Positions 47,201-62,500 of a stretch of 64,000 bases of DNA are shown piece after piece; the stretch's first letter is position 1; every line of letters starts with the position of its first letter. Below the pieces are notes generated by a model. It worked only from the letters and a program-made list of their open reading frames with translations, did not search any database and was not told the DNA's origin. Both the position numbers and the translations under genes were made by a program. The DNA is from Corella eumyota (Eukaryota; Chordata; Ascidiacea; Phlebobranchia; Corellidae), in NCBI GenBank assembly GCA_963082875.1, contig OY720097.1:10734501-10798500 (forward strand), written 5' to 3'.

Positions 47201-50200
47201 AATAAAATGGATTATCGAAATTATGACAATTAATAACTTGCACCAATACATAACCCAGGGTCAAATGTATTTGGGTGACTATAACGAATTATTGAAGCAC
47301 TCTCATCTTTTAATGAATTGACTACCACTCTTTGATCAATTTATATCTGTACTAGGATACTCGTAACTCGAAGAGTGTCAATGACCTGAAATTAATTCCT
47401 GACACTGTATTAGACTTTATCTAATTTTAAAAAAATTCTGCAGCGTCGCTTAAAATAAACGCTTTAGTTTTTTATATTACAAACTTCGGGTGCTTTTAAA
47501 ATTGTAACCAATTTTAAAACTACATTTACCTTTATTGTTGCTATTAACCAAATTAATTTTTGCTACTACTAACATCGTAATACTTACAAATTTTAATTTC
47601 TAGACAGAATTTTAAATTTTTTTATAATTTAACTATTTTGTTAGCCTAGATACTTAGTTATATATAAATTGACTTTTCCAAACTTGATTTAACATACACC
47701 TCCTTCTTATTCAAAAACACGTACAATTTAAATACTGTCCTTCTCAATTAGGCACAGACTAAAATTGCCATCTAACCAGCAATTATCAAAGGTTAATTGA
47801 AAACGCATTATCTCTTGCCTGATGAATTTTTATTGGCTATTAAAAAATCACGTGACTGTGATTTCAATTAAAGCAATCTCTAGGGATGTTGAATAACGTA
47901 AACAAACCCTGTTGTATTGCGCTATAACCACAACATATCTTTTTATAAGCTCTTAGACTAGCAGATGACAAACTTTGATCAATCTCCTATCTACAATGAC
48001 TAGCTTGTGTCGCAACGCGCATAAGTTCTGATTTCGATCTAAATGGTATAGACTTTTAGTTGATTTTTTTGGCATTTCGGTTGTTAGTTTAGCCTATACC
48101 AGTCTGAACATATTCAGCAATTATAAGACATGCCTAAACTATTTTATTTTACGCAATACAATATTTCACAACCGGGTTTTTTACATTTTAAAGTCGATTT
48201 TAGCGATTTTAGCTGCAGAGTTTCTTCCACTGTGATGTAAGCATTATTCAAGGCCTTGGCCTCAAACCGGTAATGCGTAAATAATAACAAAATATGATGA
48301 TTGCTGTCTTGTCTCGAGAAAAATCTTGTTAACCGATCAAATGTCGGATGCGGGAACGTTTATCTGGCTTGAAAATACGATGACTAGCCTATTTATCACC
48401 CCCTACCATCTTAAAACAACAAGAGTCGCTAATATGTGTCTTCTTCACAAAACGCGGACATATGTCATGCTCGCATTAGTATAATTACAGTCGGTAAAAA
48501 ATAACTGGAAATTCCAAATATAGAACAGGTTTTACAATTTGTTGCAAGGCAATTTTAAATGTATATTTAAAAATATTAGTAAATTCTGTAGCCCAATAGC
48601 GACATGTTGTGGTCATTTTAATCATAGTGTTGAAAAAAATTTTGACTGAATTAAAAATTAGTTAGCTGAAAAATCTGTCACTATACTTTCTATTATTTTG
48701 CAACCTAATAGCCTGTGACTGACACTAACATTACCGCACAGGGTTTTGCATACATGTAGTAACACGTTTGCTGCTGAAACAAGACTAAGCAAGCTTTAAA
48801 ATGATAATTTCTCTTTGAAATTTCTAATCTGTGTACGACACTAGCGTCCCGGTTGTATTATTTCTGGGCGAAACACCACAATATATAACAAACGCCGAAA
48901 GAATTAGAGTGTGGTCACCTTGCAATCCCAAATTCTCAGCCTATCTGTCTCGCATTAACACCAAGACGAACTTTAATGTTATGACGGCGTGTCGTAATTA
49001 TTTAAGTACACTTAGGTAAGCCGATTACAGGATATAGATATACCATTAAAGGTATATTCAGGCTTGTGAAGAAACCGAAGTTTAATAAAAAACAAGCTTA
49101 TCTACAAATATAAATTGTAAAAGTATAAAAAAAAATTTATAAACCTAAGAATGATTTTTTTCTGGTGATTATAAACAATTTAAAGATTATGTAGGTGTGG
49201 GTAAAACCCTACAAGCTGACAAAAAAGCGAAGCAGTTAAAAATAAAAAATGTTAAAAGAAAACAAACTTGGTGTTGCTTACTTTATAATTGTCCGCAAAC
49301 GCCTTTTTCTAAAACGATCGCCGTAATGCATGAGTAAACATGCCTAGGGTAAATTAATTTTAAGATTGTAAACAAAAACAAAACACTTTTCAACAAACCA
49401 ATAACTTACTTAAATTGCTAAAAAAGTTCAAAATGACTAAAAATAAACCGTTTGTAAGTGAAGTCAACAACATTAAAAAAAAATTAAATTATAATTACAT
49501 AAATTCAATTATACCAGCCTGTAAAAGTAATTATACAAAAGTTAAAAATAAAAAATGTGGATAAAAACATACGTAAGTAAAAAATTTAACCCATTAAACG
49601 AACATATTAATGTGCGCTATTTAAAACACTAGAGACATGTTTACATTCCTGCGATTAATGTTTATATCACGTGGTTGATTATGACGTCATAACTTAAAAA
49701 TTTGTACAAACCTACGCTCTACGACCGTCTTATAAAGATTTAGATAAAAATATTGTTATGATTTTTACATTAAAATATTTTTGCTCTATAGGTATTTATA
49801 ATGGTTATAAATATAAAACGACTCCACCCTTTTCCGGTCAATCCTTGATAATTAAACACTGACCAGTTAAGTAATTGATGATTGTTATTGTTTTGGTTTA
49901 TGGCACTGACAATGTTGGTTTTGCCAAACGCTTGCACAAAGAAATTTTTACCTCGAAAAAAATTAAAAATTCGGTAAAAAAAGAAAAAAACATAACTTAT
50001 CCAAAACATGTTTTATTTATTTTATTTTCAATAGTTTTACCAAGGCTTGTTTGAATTGCACTTAGTTGGATTAAATAAGCAAATATATCGATTATTATTT
50101 TACCATCAACAGCGCAACACTTAATACAGAAGAAAACAAAAGAAATGAAATAGAAAAAAATGAAAAATTATCTATAAATAAATTTTGAATAATTGATTGG

Positions 50201-50522
50201 AACTAAGTACAAAAAATATACTGTCATACTTTAACCTTTTATTATTTAAAACATACTTTACCAATGGTCTAAAGGTTAAATTATCTTACAAAAGAAAAAA
50301 AAGTTAAATGGAAACTAAAAAAAAAGTCTGTAATAATACATAGAATTAAAATTTTAACATCAAAACAAGATTGTCACGACTAAATAAATACAAACAAAAT
50401 CACAGTTTATATAATAGGAGGTTAAATGGTAGAAAAGAAAACAGTGTTCAAAACAGAACACAAACCAAACGCTGAAAATAAAATATTCACATTTCAACAA
50501 AATGTTATGATTGTTTGATTGT
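44289..50522. other. Region between Wnt exons and SAMD11
   Basis: 6.2 kb without supportable exons. It must contain the missing first Wnt exon and promoter unless they lie further away, and the SAMD11 3' UTR. A short inverted repeat (ATTGGGGGTG / CACTCCCCAAT) occurs near 46335-46364. Confidence 0.45.
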
Positions 50523-53500
50523 CTATTTTTTTTCCATTGCCATTGTGTTTTTATTGCTGTTTTTTAAATCTAGTGCAATATTTTCATCCCCACTGTTCGA
50601 TAGAGCACTGTCGCAACTTTCCGGAAATGACGCCAGCTTTTCCCGAAATTCAAATTTCGAGAAACGACGCCCCTGGCGGCTAGACTGACGATCCATTACC
50701 ACCAAACATTGACTGCCAAGTTTTCGATGAACGCGAGCAATTATTTTAAGAGCTTGACCCAGTTTCATGCCCATACTTTCCACAAGGTGGTGTTCCATTA
50801 ACAGAGGTAAAGCATCACCATCAATCGCGTGTTCTCGAAATTTCTTAACAGTAAATAAGACTTAGTTAGTTTATATGTAAAGTGTATACATTTAACGCTA
50901 ACAAAAGTATTTCAACTTCTATTAAATTAAAAAATATATAAAACAAAAATTTCACTCACCCCTTCATATTGACCGCAGCCAATTTCTTTAATAAACTCAC
51001 AGACGTCATCTACCGACAATTCTCCCATCATCTCAATTGCCCCAGATATTTCAGTCCATTTTGTACTCATGTCGATTGAAAATTGTTGTTTTGGATTGAA
51101 ATTTTGATCAAACAAAGAATCATCAAACTGTTCTAAAAATTCTGGTCTAGTAGTACAGTCCCATGATGTGGCAGATTTTGGAGCCAGTATCCGAACCGGA
51201 GCAGAACCGGGCGATTCGGATTTAGTTCGTCTAGTGTTATCAAAATCCTCTCTAATATAATCAAAAAATATATTTACATAATAGCATCAACTTGCTAAAA
51301 AAGAACAATTTAATAATAAAATTATGCATTTAAGAAAGTAAAATCCTAAACAATTTCTCAAAAGTTAGTTTAAATGATAAAAAAATTAACATTTTTTCGA
51401 AAATTCATTTCATTAAAATAATATTGTCAAAATACACAATTCATTAAAAAATATTGTCAAAATACACACCTTGGATTTTTTGGACGAGATTGTGGAGGAA
51501 CACTTGAACTCAAACGACGAGTGACGTCATTATTAAAGTTTCGCATAACCTCGTCGTCACTTGAAGCGCTCTTCGGCGGAAAGTTATTTGTTCGATCCCT
51601 ATCTTGTTTATTGCTGAAAGAACATAAAAAAATAATTATACATCCAACAATAATATATATATACAGGGAACGAAATAACGGGTCGCTATTCGCTAAAAGC
51701 GAATCGTTTTTTTAAAATTAGCGAATCGTTTTTTACAAATATATTAGAAATAGCGAATCAACCAAAAAGGGTTCAGGCAATATTAAAACTTTCGTGTATA
51801 TTTGTGTATTTTTACGATATAATTTAAACCGGTTTAGACTAAATTAATTACATCAACATAATTCTGCGTAAATGTAGGTTACTATAGGGCATTTAATAAC
51901 AATAACTTTCCATGTTTTGGCAATGCGTAAATTTCGCTTCCGAGTTCGTTTAGTTGTTGCGTAATTTTTTAAATACATAACACAGCTTTAAAGTAATCGA
52001 AAATGTCTCGTTTTTTGTGCAAAATATTCTTAACGATTGTTTAACAATACGTTACATTTTAAAAATGCAACGCAACGCGTCAAGTGTTACAAAAAAACAA
52101 AGATTATGACTTGAACCTAATAATTGCTCTAAAAATGCGACCTCATTTTTAGCGAATCGTTTTTTAAACGTTAATTCGTACCCTGATATATATATCTTTG
52201 CTGACCACAACACTTAAAGTAAAATCACAAACTTTAATTTTTTGTTATCAAAATTATTATTATTACCTTTGTGTTTGTTTTGATAATCTACTATCAGGTT
52301 TTCTTTGTCTCTTTCCCTTACTGTAAGTTAATGACATCATTGGAATAGCATGATTTTGAAGATCGATATTATATCTACCGCCAGCGGCGCTGCTTCCGTT
52401 TTGCCGGGTTTTATTAGTTGCTAAGAAGTTTACACATATTTAAAACACATTAAAATGTTTTTTTTGAAAAAAATTTGAAATTTAAAAAAATAAGGTTAAC
52501 CAAACGTAAAAAAATAGCCAATCAATAAACTCTACCTGCAGAACCTTTGTTTACTCTTTTCTCAGTTCGAGCTTGATTGGAGTAGGGACTTTCCCGCTTT
52601 CCACGTTCATTCGCCATTCTGTACCTCCTGGACTCGAGTGGGTGATTGAACGCGGGTGGGGGCATTGGGTAATAATGATGGGTATGTGGTGTGGAGTGGT
52701 GGTTGTTGTTCATGTCGTAGTAGCTCGGATTGTGATGTAGAACAGTAACTGGTGGTTTGTTAGGGGAACTACAATAATAAAATTCAGAAAATAAAAAGGT
52801 CATATTTCTTACTACACAAAATTTTAAGACTTTTGCAGCTACTTACTATGACTCTGAATTGTTACGATGTCTCCCTAGCTCGATTGTTCCACTTGGACCA
52901 TAGGAATCGGCATCCCTACTTCCGTTCTTCATGCAAGGTGACATCAGCTCCATCATCGGAGGATTGGAAATCGAATTTCGCGGGGAAGGACTGTCATAAA
53001 GACGAGAGGAGAGTGCTCTTGGAGAGGTTGAATCCAAATTGATGAAGCCACTGCGTCCTGGCCGAGGAGAATCCGACAACAAGGGTCTGTTCGGATGGTG
53101 AAGTGATGACGACCTCGTTTCATCCTGATTGAAAGATCCTGCAGCAGCGTTGGTCACCGCCCTTTTCATAGCGTCGTACAACGCATATTCAGCGTAACCG
53201 AGATTTGGGTTGTACGCAGGAGATCCACGCCGGATTGGTGACGTCACGGGAAAGCGTTTACTTGCGGGTTGTCTTCGGTTATTGGTCTGACCTCGACTGT
53301 TGCGACTGAGATCGTACACACCGTTTCTGTCGTCGTTTGACCTTTGTAAATAAAAATAAAGAATTAATTTTAAATACTGTGCAACGATAGCAGAAGTATA
53401 TACAAACAATACTTAAGTTTAATTCGTTTTTGAGTTAAAAAACAATGCAAAAAATTTTCAGCAAGATCCGCAAAAAAATTACCTTCTTTCGTTAAATCCT

Positions 53501-56500
53501 GGAGCGTTTCTTTTCGAATCTGAAATAAAAACAAATAGTTTTAAGGTAGCGCATTTCGAACAACATTCATTTAGATTGATATTCGAATGACGAAAGTACG
53601 TCCGATTGCAATGATGGTGATGTATTTTTGTTATTACTTCCCTTCTGGTGCATGATTAATTTTGTTTTTGAATATACGGTATAAATAAACAAAGCCGTTA
53701 AATAAAAAAAGCAATTTCCATATTTTAATACTATTATAACGATGTTTATAAACAAAATTTAAACTGAGTATTTTATAAGAATAAGTTCAAGTATTATTCT
53801 TAGCTTTTACCCTGTTCTCTATCTTCTTGGGTCGATCGTAATCTTTTTTCTTTATTCATATTCTTTTCACGATGATTTGATCCTGGTTTTCGAGTTACTG
53901 GAAAGGGAGTATCCAGATCTAATTAAAATAATTAAAACAATATTAATCCCAAAACTTTTAGATTTTTTTAAATTTGTGAGTTGTGATTTCATATAAATTT
54001 AATCTTATTTAATTAAAAGTTTTATAAAATAAAATCAAAATCTTGCCTTCATTTGAATGTTTTCTTTTTAAACTACCAGACTTCGGGTTCAATTCTGCCT
54101 GTCGATTCTAAAATATACATAAGTAAATTTATTAAAGTTCGTTTTATAAAGCCAAGTTTTGCTCTAAAACAATAACTGAAATAAATAAATACCTAAATAA
54201 CATAAAACTAACGAAATCTACCTAAAATGCAATGTCAGCCTATCAGCTCTTTTGTAATCAACACAATAACTTATACAGAGTTGATTCACGTAAGCCCCTG
54301 CACATACAACCGTGCATACAAACATATATATACAAAGCCAGTTGAATAGGAAGTAATGATAAACACTCTAGCCGAACCTCTATCATGCAGCTGGTAATGC
54401 CGGAAAACCGGTCATTCGATAAAGTGTCCATACAGGTAACACGTCGTTTCCTGTACACTCATATGCGGGCGCATTTAACAAATCTTAATGCTAGCATCTT
54501 ATTACTTAATACATGTCATTCTGTGATGTCACGGTAATCTTCAACACCCACAATAACAACAAAGCAATTTATTGATAAATTTTCAGAACTTTGCCAAAGT
54601 AACAAAATAATCAAAGTAGCAATCAATTTATATTACGCTTATAATTTATAGACGACCGAAGTTTGTGTTTAATAAAATGTAAATACCGAATACTCGTTCC
54701 TTCTTGCGTCCTTTTTTCGCGAGTCGCCAGATGGCAGTGCAGAGTACATTGTTAAATCAAGAGATTCTCCACCATCGTGCTGATTGGAATCGATTTGAGA
54801 TTTTTTGTTGTGAAGTTGGGATATAATAGAACTAAGTCCCCCTTCCCTCCTACAGGGTAAAATTTATAAATTAGTTAAAAAAAAGTTTTAAAAAGCGCTT
54901 TAATTTTCGTTTAAGTTATATGGGCAAATTAATAAAAATTACCCTATTTTAGAATCAGTTGAATGAAACAAAGGACGAATTACGTCAGATGAACTCGGGG
55001 TTAAAGGTTCTGCATTATGCAGAGAATCAGATGAGGGAGTTGATCTCGAAAAATCATTTGCTAAACCACTGGGTGGCCTCTTTTTCATCATTCGCTCTTG
55101 CTAAAAAAATAAAAAAAATGTTATTAAATATAGTAAACCCATTCCTTTTAAGAGGATATGAAAAAATGAATTATAATTATTGATATTCGCTCTGGTTGTT
55201 ATATAACCTTTTAAAAAAAATTTTATACAAATTACTTTTAGTATCAATAACAATCATAATGTCAGCCCATCCAAAAATGAAAACAAAACTTTAAATGACA
55301 GGAAGCGGATGTTCTCTTAACAAGTATTTCCGCGTGTCATAAACAATAACCATGACGACAATAATTATGTGAATATTTTTAAAGAGTGACGCAACGAGTT
55401 TATTATTCTCAAAATGCAAACAAAATAACTTTAAGGGCGATATTTCCGGCAATCCTAATTTAGGCTGTAGATTAAATCATCAATGTATAGCTTAAGCCTT
55501 AGCTTAATAGATTGTGTTAAACAACCATAAACTGGTAAAAGTTATAACTTGTTTGTGTTCGTAAAAGTCAAAAGTTCCATTTCCTAGTTACCAACCCAGT
55601 CGTTTGTAAATAGTGACCGGTAATGACACATTTCTTACAGGTGCAGCAAACCCTGTCTAATAACATTACATTACGATAGTGCTGCAAGCGTATTGGAATA
55701 GCAATATATTACTGCTTGTGATTATTACGAGTCCATAGCTGTTGTGCGTGACGACTGTGAGTTATGTATATTATGTTATTGCGTGGAATTGGTTAGTTTT
55801 GGTAAAATGTTAGTCAGAGCGGAAGCTTGTCAGCATGGAACCGGAAATGCATTGTGGGTGTTAAAAGATTTGTTTTCAGAAGAAAAAAAATACCAAAACA
55901 ATATCGATTGCGTAATGTTAAATAAACAAGACTGTTTGTTTACATTAAATTTTTATAAATCCATTTGTCTTTAACAAATAAGTTTCAGAATAATTTTTGA
56001 CGAAATTAAACTTCAGAATAATTTCTGACGACTTACCTTCATGTTCCTATCAGCAGATTGCAAAAGTGTCATGAAATTAATTACAAAAACTTATAATTAA
56101 TTTTAACTAGCCTTAAATATTCTGTTTTAAAATATAACATTTTTGAACATGTATTTTAACTATTGTTCCCTAAAAATTGTGTTAACACTTTAAACTATGT
56201 AACCACTATATACATACGGTAATTAACTAACACTAAGTAAAATTAAACTGCAAAACACATTACTGTTGTATAATATGGGCGCAATATTTCTGTGTAAACG
56301 TATACTATCAGCTTTATACTGTCAATCTTACTCGACAACAACATACAGGAAAACCTCAGTGAGATCCTGTCGTTTCAATATAAAGCTATCAATGCATTTT
56401 CACAGCTTGCTGAATGCACCAGCAGCAGGCCAGCTCAATTGACAGCATCTCTAGCGCATACCACAGCACATAAAATAGAATTGCTATCGTATAGTGTGCT

Positions 56501-59500
56501 TCATCGCTTCCTTCCTTTACTCACTGTGTTCGAAACGACGCTATTCCTTCCTTCCTGATTTGGGCCCGTCGCGCTGTTTCCACTTATATTTTGACAATTA
56601 TATCGAGCGCCTTTTTGTTAGAATTACAATACAGATTCCAGAGAAGGCCCAACCAATAATCATACTCTACCATACGGTATTTTAGTACGATTATTAGCTA
56701 TAAATTATAATCTAACTTTTATATAATAGGCGTAGTCTTTTAAAGGAACAACTAAATTAAGTGATTATAGGAACCCATAGTTGACTTTAACTTTGCCCCC
56801 AATCTGTTTATAATCTTGCATATTTGGCGCCGAAACAACTTCCGAACTACCAACCCTATAGGATGTTATATTCAAAGTGATACTTCCTTTTACATTATTT
56901 CTCACAACCTAAAACTTAAATTCTGCAAAAAAAAGCCAACAAACTAAGGGCTTTCATGTTTTATCTAAAACTTTCTGAAGTTATATCAGTATACCTTATC
57001 TCTTACAATAATTCGGTAACGTTTTGAAGCTACATCCACTATGTACGTTTGCATAAATCGTGATTAAAATACATGCCAAACTATGGCAAGAAACCTTAAT
57101 TAAAGTGTATGAAATTTGTGTACTAAAATTAACGCCAGATTTTAACTTTGTTGCATTTTACTAAGAAAATATAGCCTAACTACAGCTAGCAAAATTATAA
57201 ATTCCATTTAAGGTTTAGCATTGTTTGAAAGACAGCACTTGTGGCGAATATGATTAAGACGAAACAATTTCGGAATATATTCGCAGCAGCAACATTACAC
57301 GCGGTCGCCTGCAAACCTGCAATAAATTGTGACAGGGCAGGAAATCCTACCACGCTCAATCGATTTGTCCCTTTTAGGCTTGCTTGGCTTGCGGGTTTCG
57401 TACAAAAGCGGATATGCCGTTGAATGGAAAAACTGGTCACGTGACTTCCTCATGCTCGCAACGTATATACAGGAAGGGGACAATACAGGGCAAAAAATAT
57501 GTATACAATAACTTTTCTTAATATATATAAACCTTTCGCTAAAGAAACAAGATGTTTGGGCCCGGTCAGTCATATAACAAACGCTCGTATTTAAAATTAA
57601 GATTTGACAATAAATAAATCTATGAAACCTTACAAGTGTATTGAAAAATATACTTAAAAAATATAGGTCACCTTTTAAACCATTTAAAATTTAACATAGA
57701 CATACTTTATATAATTTATTTAATGTAATGGTTGTTTTATTACTCTTACGCACCACCTAGCGGTTATAAGTATCTCAATAAGCAAACGAAAATTAAAGCA
57801 GTTTTGAGGATATAATTTAATATTTTTATTTTAACTATAAATTACTGTTAATAAAATTCCGTTAAATTTTTTTTTTTAAACTTTTTTTATTCAAAAATAT
57901 ATATATGGTTTTAACCACCATTTCTTTTAAACAATACATAAACTAAAAAAATAAACTTACTGGAAGTGCTGGTTCACGGCCCTTACAATAATCACATTCA
58001 CATACAGGTGGATGAACCATTAATATTCCTTTAGTCATCATCGACTTAAGACTTTTTCCACAATGGCGAATACTTCTTTTCCAGTCCTTTGCAGTTTCAC
58101 GCCCGCTTATAAACTGAAACTCATTTGGCGTTATCCATTCATCATTAAAAAGTATAGACTGTCCTATAATAAACCAAGACAAAAAAGGTCAAGCGTTGCG
58201 TTTACTGGAAAAGTTATTTAATTGGACGATAATACAGACGGTAATTACGCAATTTCTTAAAAAAATAAGCATTAAACCTTAGCCGTCGTCTTACGGTGCC
58301 AGCGTAATTAAGAACTCATCATACCTTTACTTCCTTGGCAAAGCTTCTTAACATAAAGTAAGCCTTTATTTCCACCACATTCCACTTCGATAATAGGTTC
58401 ATCTAAGTTGTTGTTATCGAGACAAACCTCCACGCCAAGTTTCGATGAATCTTCGGGCAGTTCGATCGTGTATCTGGTCACAAAATGGTGGAGACCGGAC
58501 GCTCCCTGTCCGGAACCATGTGATGACCGATTATTTGGTAAACTAGCGGGACTGTCAGGCGAAGCTAAAAAACAAATATTTTTTAAAATTTGTGTATTTT
58601 AGCAATTTATAACAAAAAAAATGAAAAATAAATAAATATTCGCTATGCTATATACGTGCATATTACATAACGTCTATTTATTTTATTATATAACTCTTCT
58701 TATTTTAAAACTTTTCTTATAATTTATCAAAATACGCAATAAAAGAATATACCAAGTGGTCTAAAGTGGCGACTTCCTTTAGACTGTGTCCAAAATGAAG
58801 AATTAAAAACGTCCTGTGTAAAATTGTGTCCAAAGAAACGGTTATTGTTATGATCTATCGGTTTATAATTATTATTCGGCAAATATCCAAACTTTAAGTT
58901 ATAGTTGTTCCAGAAGTTTAACGCTGGCCAATACGAATTCACTAAACTTATATTCGTTTTATCAAAACTTGACATAACTTTTTTACAAGCGAAGTAAAGC
59001 AATTTTTAGCGAAGTAAAGCAATTTTCTGATAAATAAAATAAAATTATAATAAACTCTTTGTCATAATTTGCCCTTTCTCTTTCAAAACTTAAGATTCTA
59101 AAGTCTTCTTTTATAAATCCAGAAAATAAGCTACTTTGCAGGTTGCGTTAAGATTATAGACAAAAAAATAACAAAATTTCGGCTTCGCACAAACGTCGTG
59201 ACAATACAGAGCGACAAAAATACAATTATACAAACTCGCGTGCGACACCACATCAGTAATCAGTAGGCTACGACATAAGACTATCCGAGACAAAACAAAT
59301 CGACGCGATAAAAGCACCGGAAGACGATTTCTGACGACATCTGCATAGATAATATGCACGTTGTGTCATCGATCATAAGATATTAATAATATCAGCAGTT
59401 GTAACAAATTGGAGTAAACACCTGGACACGGTAAACACTTTCAGCAGCAAACTAGCTTTCACCTTATCACCCTAAACTGTTAGCACGCGCTTACATACGC

Positions 59501-62500
59501 ATAACTCCACCAAAGTCTAAAAATACACCAACTTAAATATAACCCTATCCGTTTACTGTTAGCCACGACTAACTTAAGGTCGTGGCACCCGGTTGAAAGT
59601 ATTTCAGTCCCCGGAATACGTGAATCGTTGTCGGAGGTGGCGTGCAATTAGATTTGGAAACAAATCATGCCAACTCGCCAGCAATGATTCACAATTACGT
59701 CCTGTCACGACAAATACTTTCAATTTAATTCTGCCAAAACCCGCTTATCTAATACTCCATACAACTTACTGATTTATGAAAAAAATTTATCCGGTTAAGG
59801 TTATGAAAATAAATTTCAACGCCTTAACTAATTGCACCTTTGCAAAATTACCAAATAGGTTTTTTTTAAATACATGTCGTTCTAGTTAAGTTATATAAAA
59901 AATTGATTGCACAATATTGGTATATTGGCTTTTGTTTTTGATCAATTCTATGTTTTTTATTGGACAATATTTATTTAACAAACCGGCAAAATTTTAACGT
60001 TTTGATTTTCCGCCAAGCTAAAAAAAAAGAAATTATTAAGTTTAAATAAATATAATAATTATAACCGCCCACATCCGGTTTGAACTATTCAACCTTTAGC
60101 ATGCAGCGACGCAAGGCTTACTTTTGATTGGACGAAAAATGTCCAGTATGATTGTATGTATTCAGATCTCGACATCTAAATACGAACAACACGTTTTACG
60201 CGTCGTTAAATGTTAGTATACGTGCGAAAAACGAACGTTGGTTGCCAGCGACTGTACTCTAATATTAGTTCCGCGAAACTAAATTTGCCGAAATAATTAA
60301 TTTCTACAAAAATTAAACTGAAAAGAGTGAGATTCACGAATATCATGTTTGTAAATTAAGACCACGCCTTGTTTTGGTCTTTATTTTAAATGCTGCCAAA
60401 CTGTTACTAAAAAAATTATGTTTTTCTGATTTTAATGACGAAATGGTATAACACTAATTTTTTATAGTAACAGAAACATAACCTCTTATTATAGGCTTTC
60501 TGAAAACTTAAATTTAAAGCAAAATTTGTTAAATGATCCTAAAAATGCGCCTTTTATAAAAGTATAACATTTTTATGTAAACCCACCTTATGCAAAAGTA
60601 CAGCATTGGTATATAACCAACATGTTAAACCCAGTGTAATTAGAAGTGTAGCTACAGTAATCTTGTTTTACCATATGTTGTACGTTTGCAATTGATATAT
60701 AATTTAAAACAAGAAAAAAATAAACTTGATAAAAATAAAACAATAAACAAGGTGCATTTAAACTTACACAAATTTCTTTTGCTTGCATTTGGCCTATACA
60801 CAACCATACTGGCTGAATCAGTTGTTCGAAGTTGCTCGGCAAAAGTCTCTGGTGAGAGCTCCGCAAGTGGGCGCAACATGCGTGATGAATCGTAGTTGTT
60901 GACAGGCACCATGCTTGCCGGTGGAATAGCGGGTTCGCGTGACGTCATTGATTGTTTAAAATTGGAGCCAAAATAGCTGTTGAATAAAAGAAAATTAATA
61001 ATACTACATAATTTTCATATAAAACCTAAACAATAAATTTAGGCGCAAAAATAGTGTTATAACTATACCAAGTCAAATATAATCCTACTTATTATGAATC
61101 GTTGAAAGCAAATTCTGGGTTGATTTTCCAGTCGGGGTCATATCCAATGGTTCCTGTTTAACGTTCATAAATGCTCTTGATGCCAGCATATTTAAACTAA
61201 AAAATAAAAAGCTCCCTTTTAAAACCCCAAAAAATAAATTTAGTTTTTTCAACTTGTAATTCAATTAAGACTTCGGACAAAGTCTTATAATTTAGTTTTA
61301 GGATCTCAAAAGGCATTTAAGGTGAACTTTATTATATGACAATACTGAAAAAACTCATAATGGCGAAGTATTCATACGAGGCCAAAATAAAACGAGTCAT
61401 TTCGATGAATGCGACACAATGAATGCGGTTTTTTGCAGAGTGGCGAAATTAAAAGGCGGGCTTCTACGTCACTTCCGGAGTGTTGCGTCGTCGAGCGGCA
61501 GAGACTGTGAAGCGAGATTGTGTAAATGGAAAGATGGTAAATAATAACAAAACCGCTCGCATACGAATAGGCACAACGTATAAACATTATTTCCGATTTA
61601 CACCGACGCAATAACAAACGAGGGGAGTTTTCGTATAGGTAAGCATGTTTATACCTGATGTAAACAAACAATTGTATCGCGTGCCAGTCAATTTTAAATC
61701 AATTTAAAGCTCTAATTTGATCCGACTTACGAATGACTTGAATTAACTAAATGCTGTTATAGGCTATTAGATTACTCCATAAGCTAATTAAAATCCAGCA
61801 TTTTGCTTGTTCAAGGATTGAAAAATAATTAAGTGTAAACCTGTTAACTTGCCTTGAATAAAACCGGGCTGCCACTTCGTTTGCGGCATTTAAAAGATTA
61901 TTTTGTTGATTCATTAATCTCTCCCGTTCCTCGTTTAATCTCGCTTGTTGCTCCTGTTTTAACTTCTCTCGTTCCTCTTCTTCCTCTTCTTCTTCATCTT
62001 TCTTCTGCTCCTCTTGATTTTTAGAATCAGATTCGAAATTTGTTTGATCTGATAAACTGATGCACTTCTCATCGCTTAGTTCTTTCAAATTATTGTTTGT
62101 TGATTTGTTAAGTTCAGATTCAGAAGCATTTTTTTGATAATCATCCTTCTCTAAATTTGCTGGAGATGTAGGCTCGTGTTTTATACTGTTTTTAGGCAAT
62201 TCATTATCTTCCATGAACTTATTTTGTGCATTATCATTAACGGTAGATTTATTTAAGTTTTCGTCAACAGTTGTGCTTGTTGATGAATCTTTAGCGTTGT
62301 CATTACCACCAGGGGCAATTGTAGCATTAGGTTCTGCCTTTTTAGTTATTTCATTTGCAACATCTTCGCTCTTTTCTCCGTTAATTTTAAAGTGTTCTGA
62401 TTCTACTTTTTTCGAAACAGAAGTCTTTTCCTCTTGAATATTGATTGAGGAGGTTTCGGCTGATTTGTTTTTGCTTTCGCATGATCGTTTCTTGGCTATT

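Noticed and set aside
44290-50000. Several candidate first exons for the Wnt gene (for example ATG followed by a donor near 44863, or a 16-codon exon near 49320).
   Set aside because: None combined a signal peptide with the phase needed to join the exon starting at 44288.
55744-55974. Plus-strand open frame of 76 codons in a SAMD11 intron.
   Set aside because: No homology, no phase-compatible exons nearby, and composition like the surrounding intron.
56028-56042. Possible 10-base micro-exon GAACATGAAG of SAMD11 with a good donor.
   Set aside because: Including it breaks the phase between the exon ending at 57961 and the exon starting at 55100, which join directly in frame.
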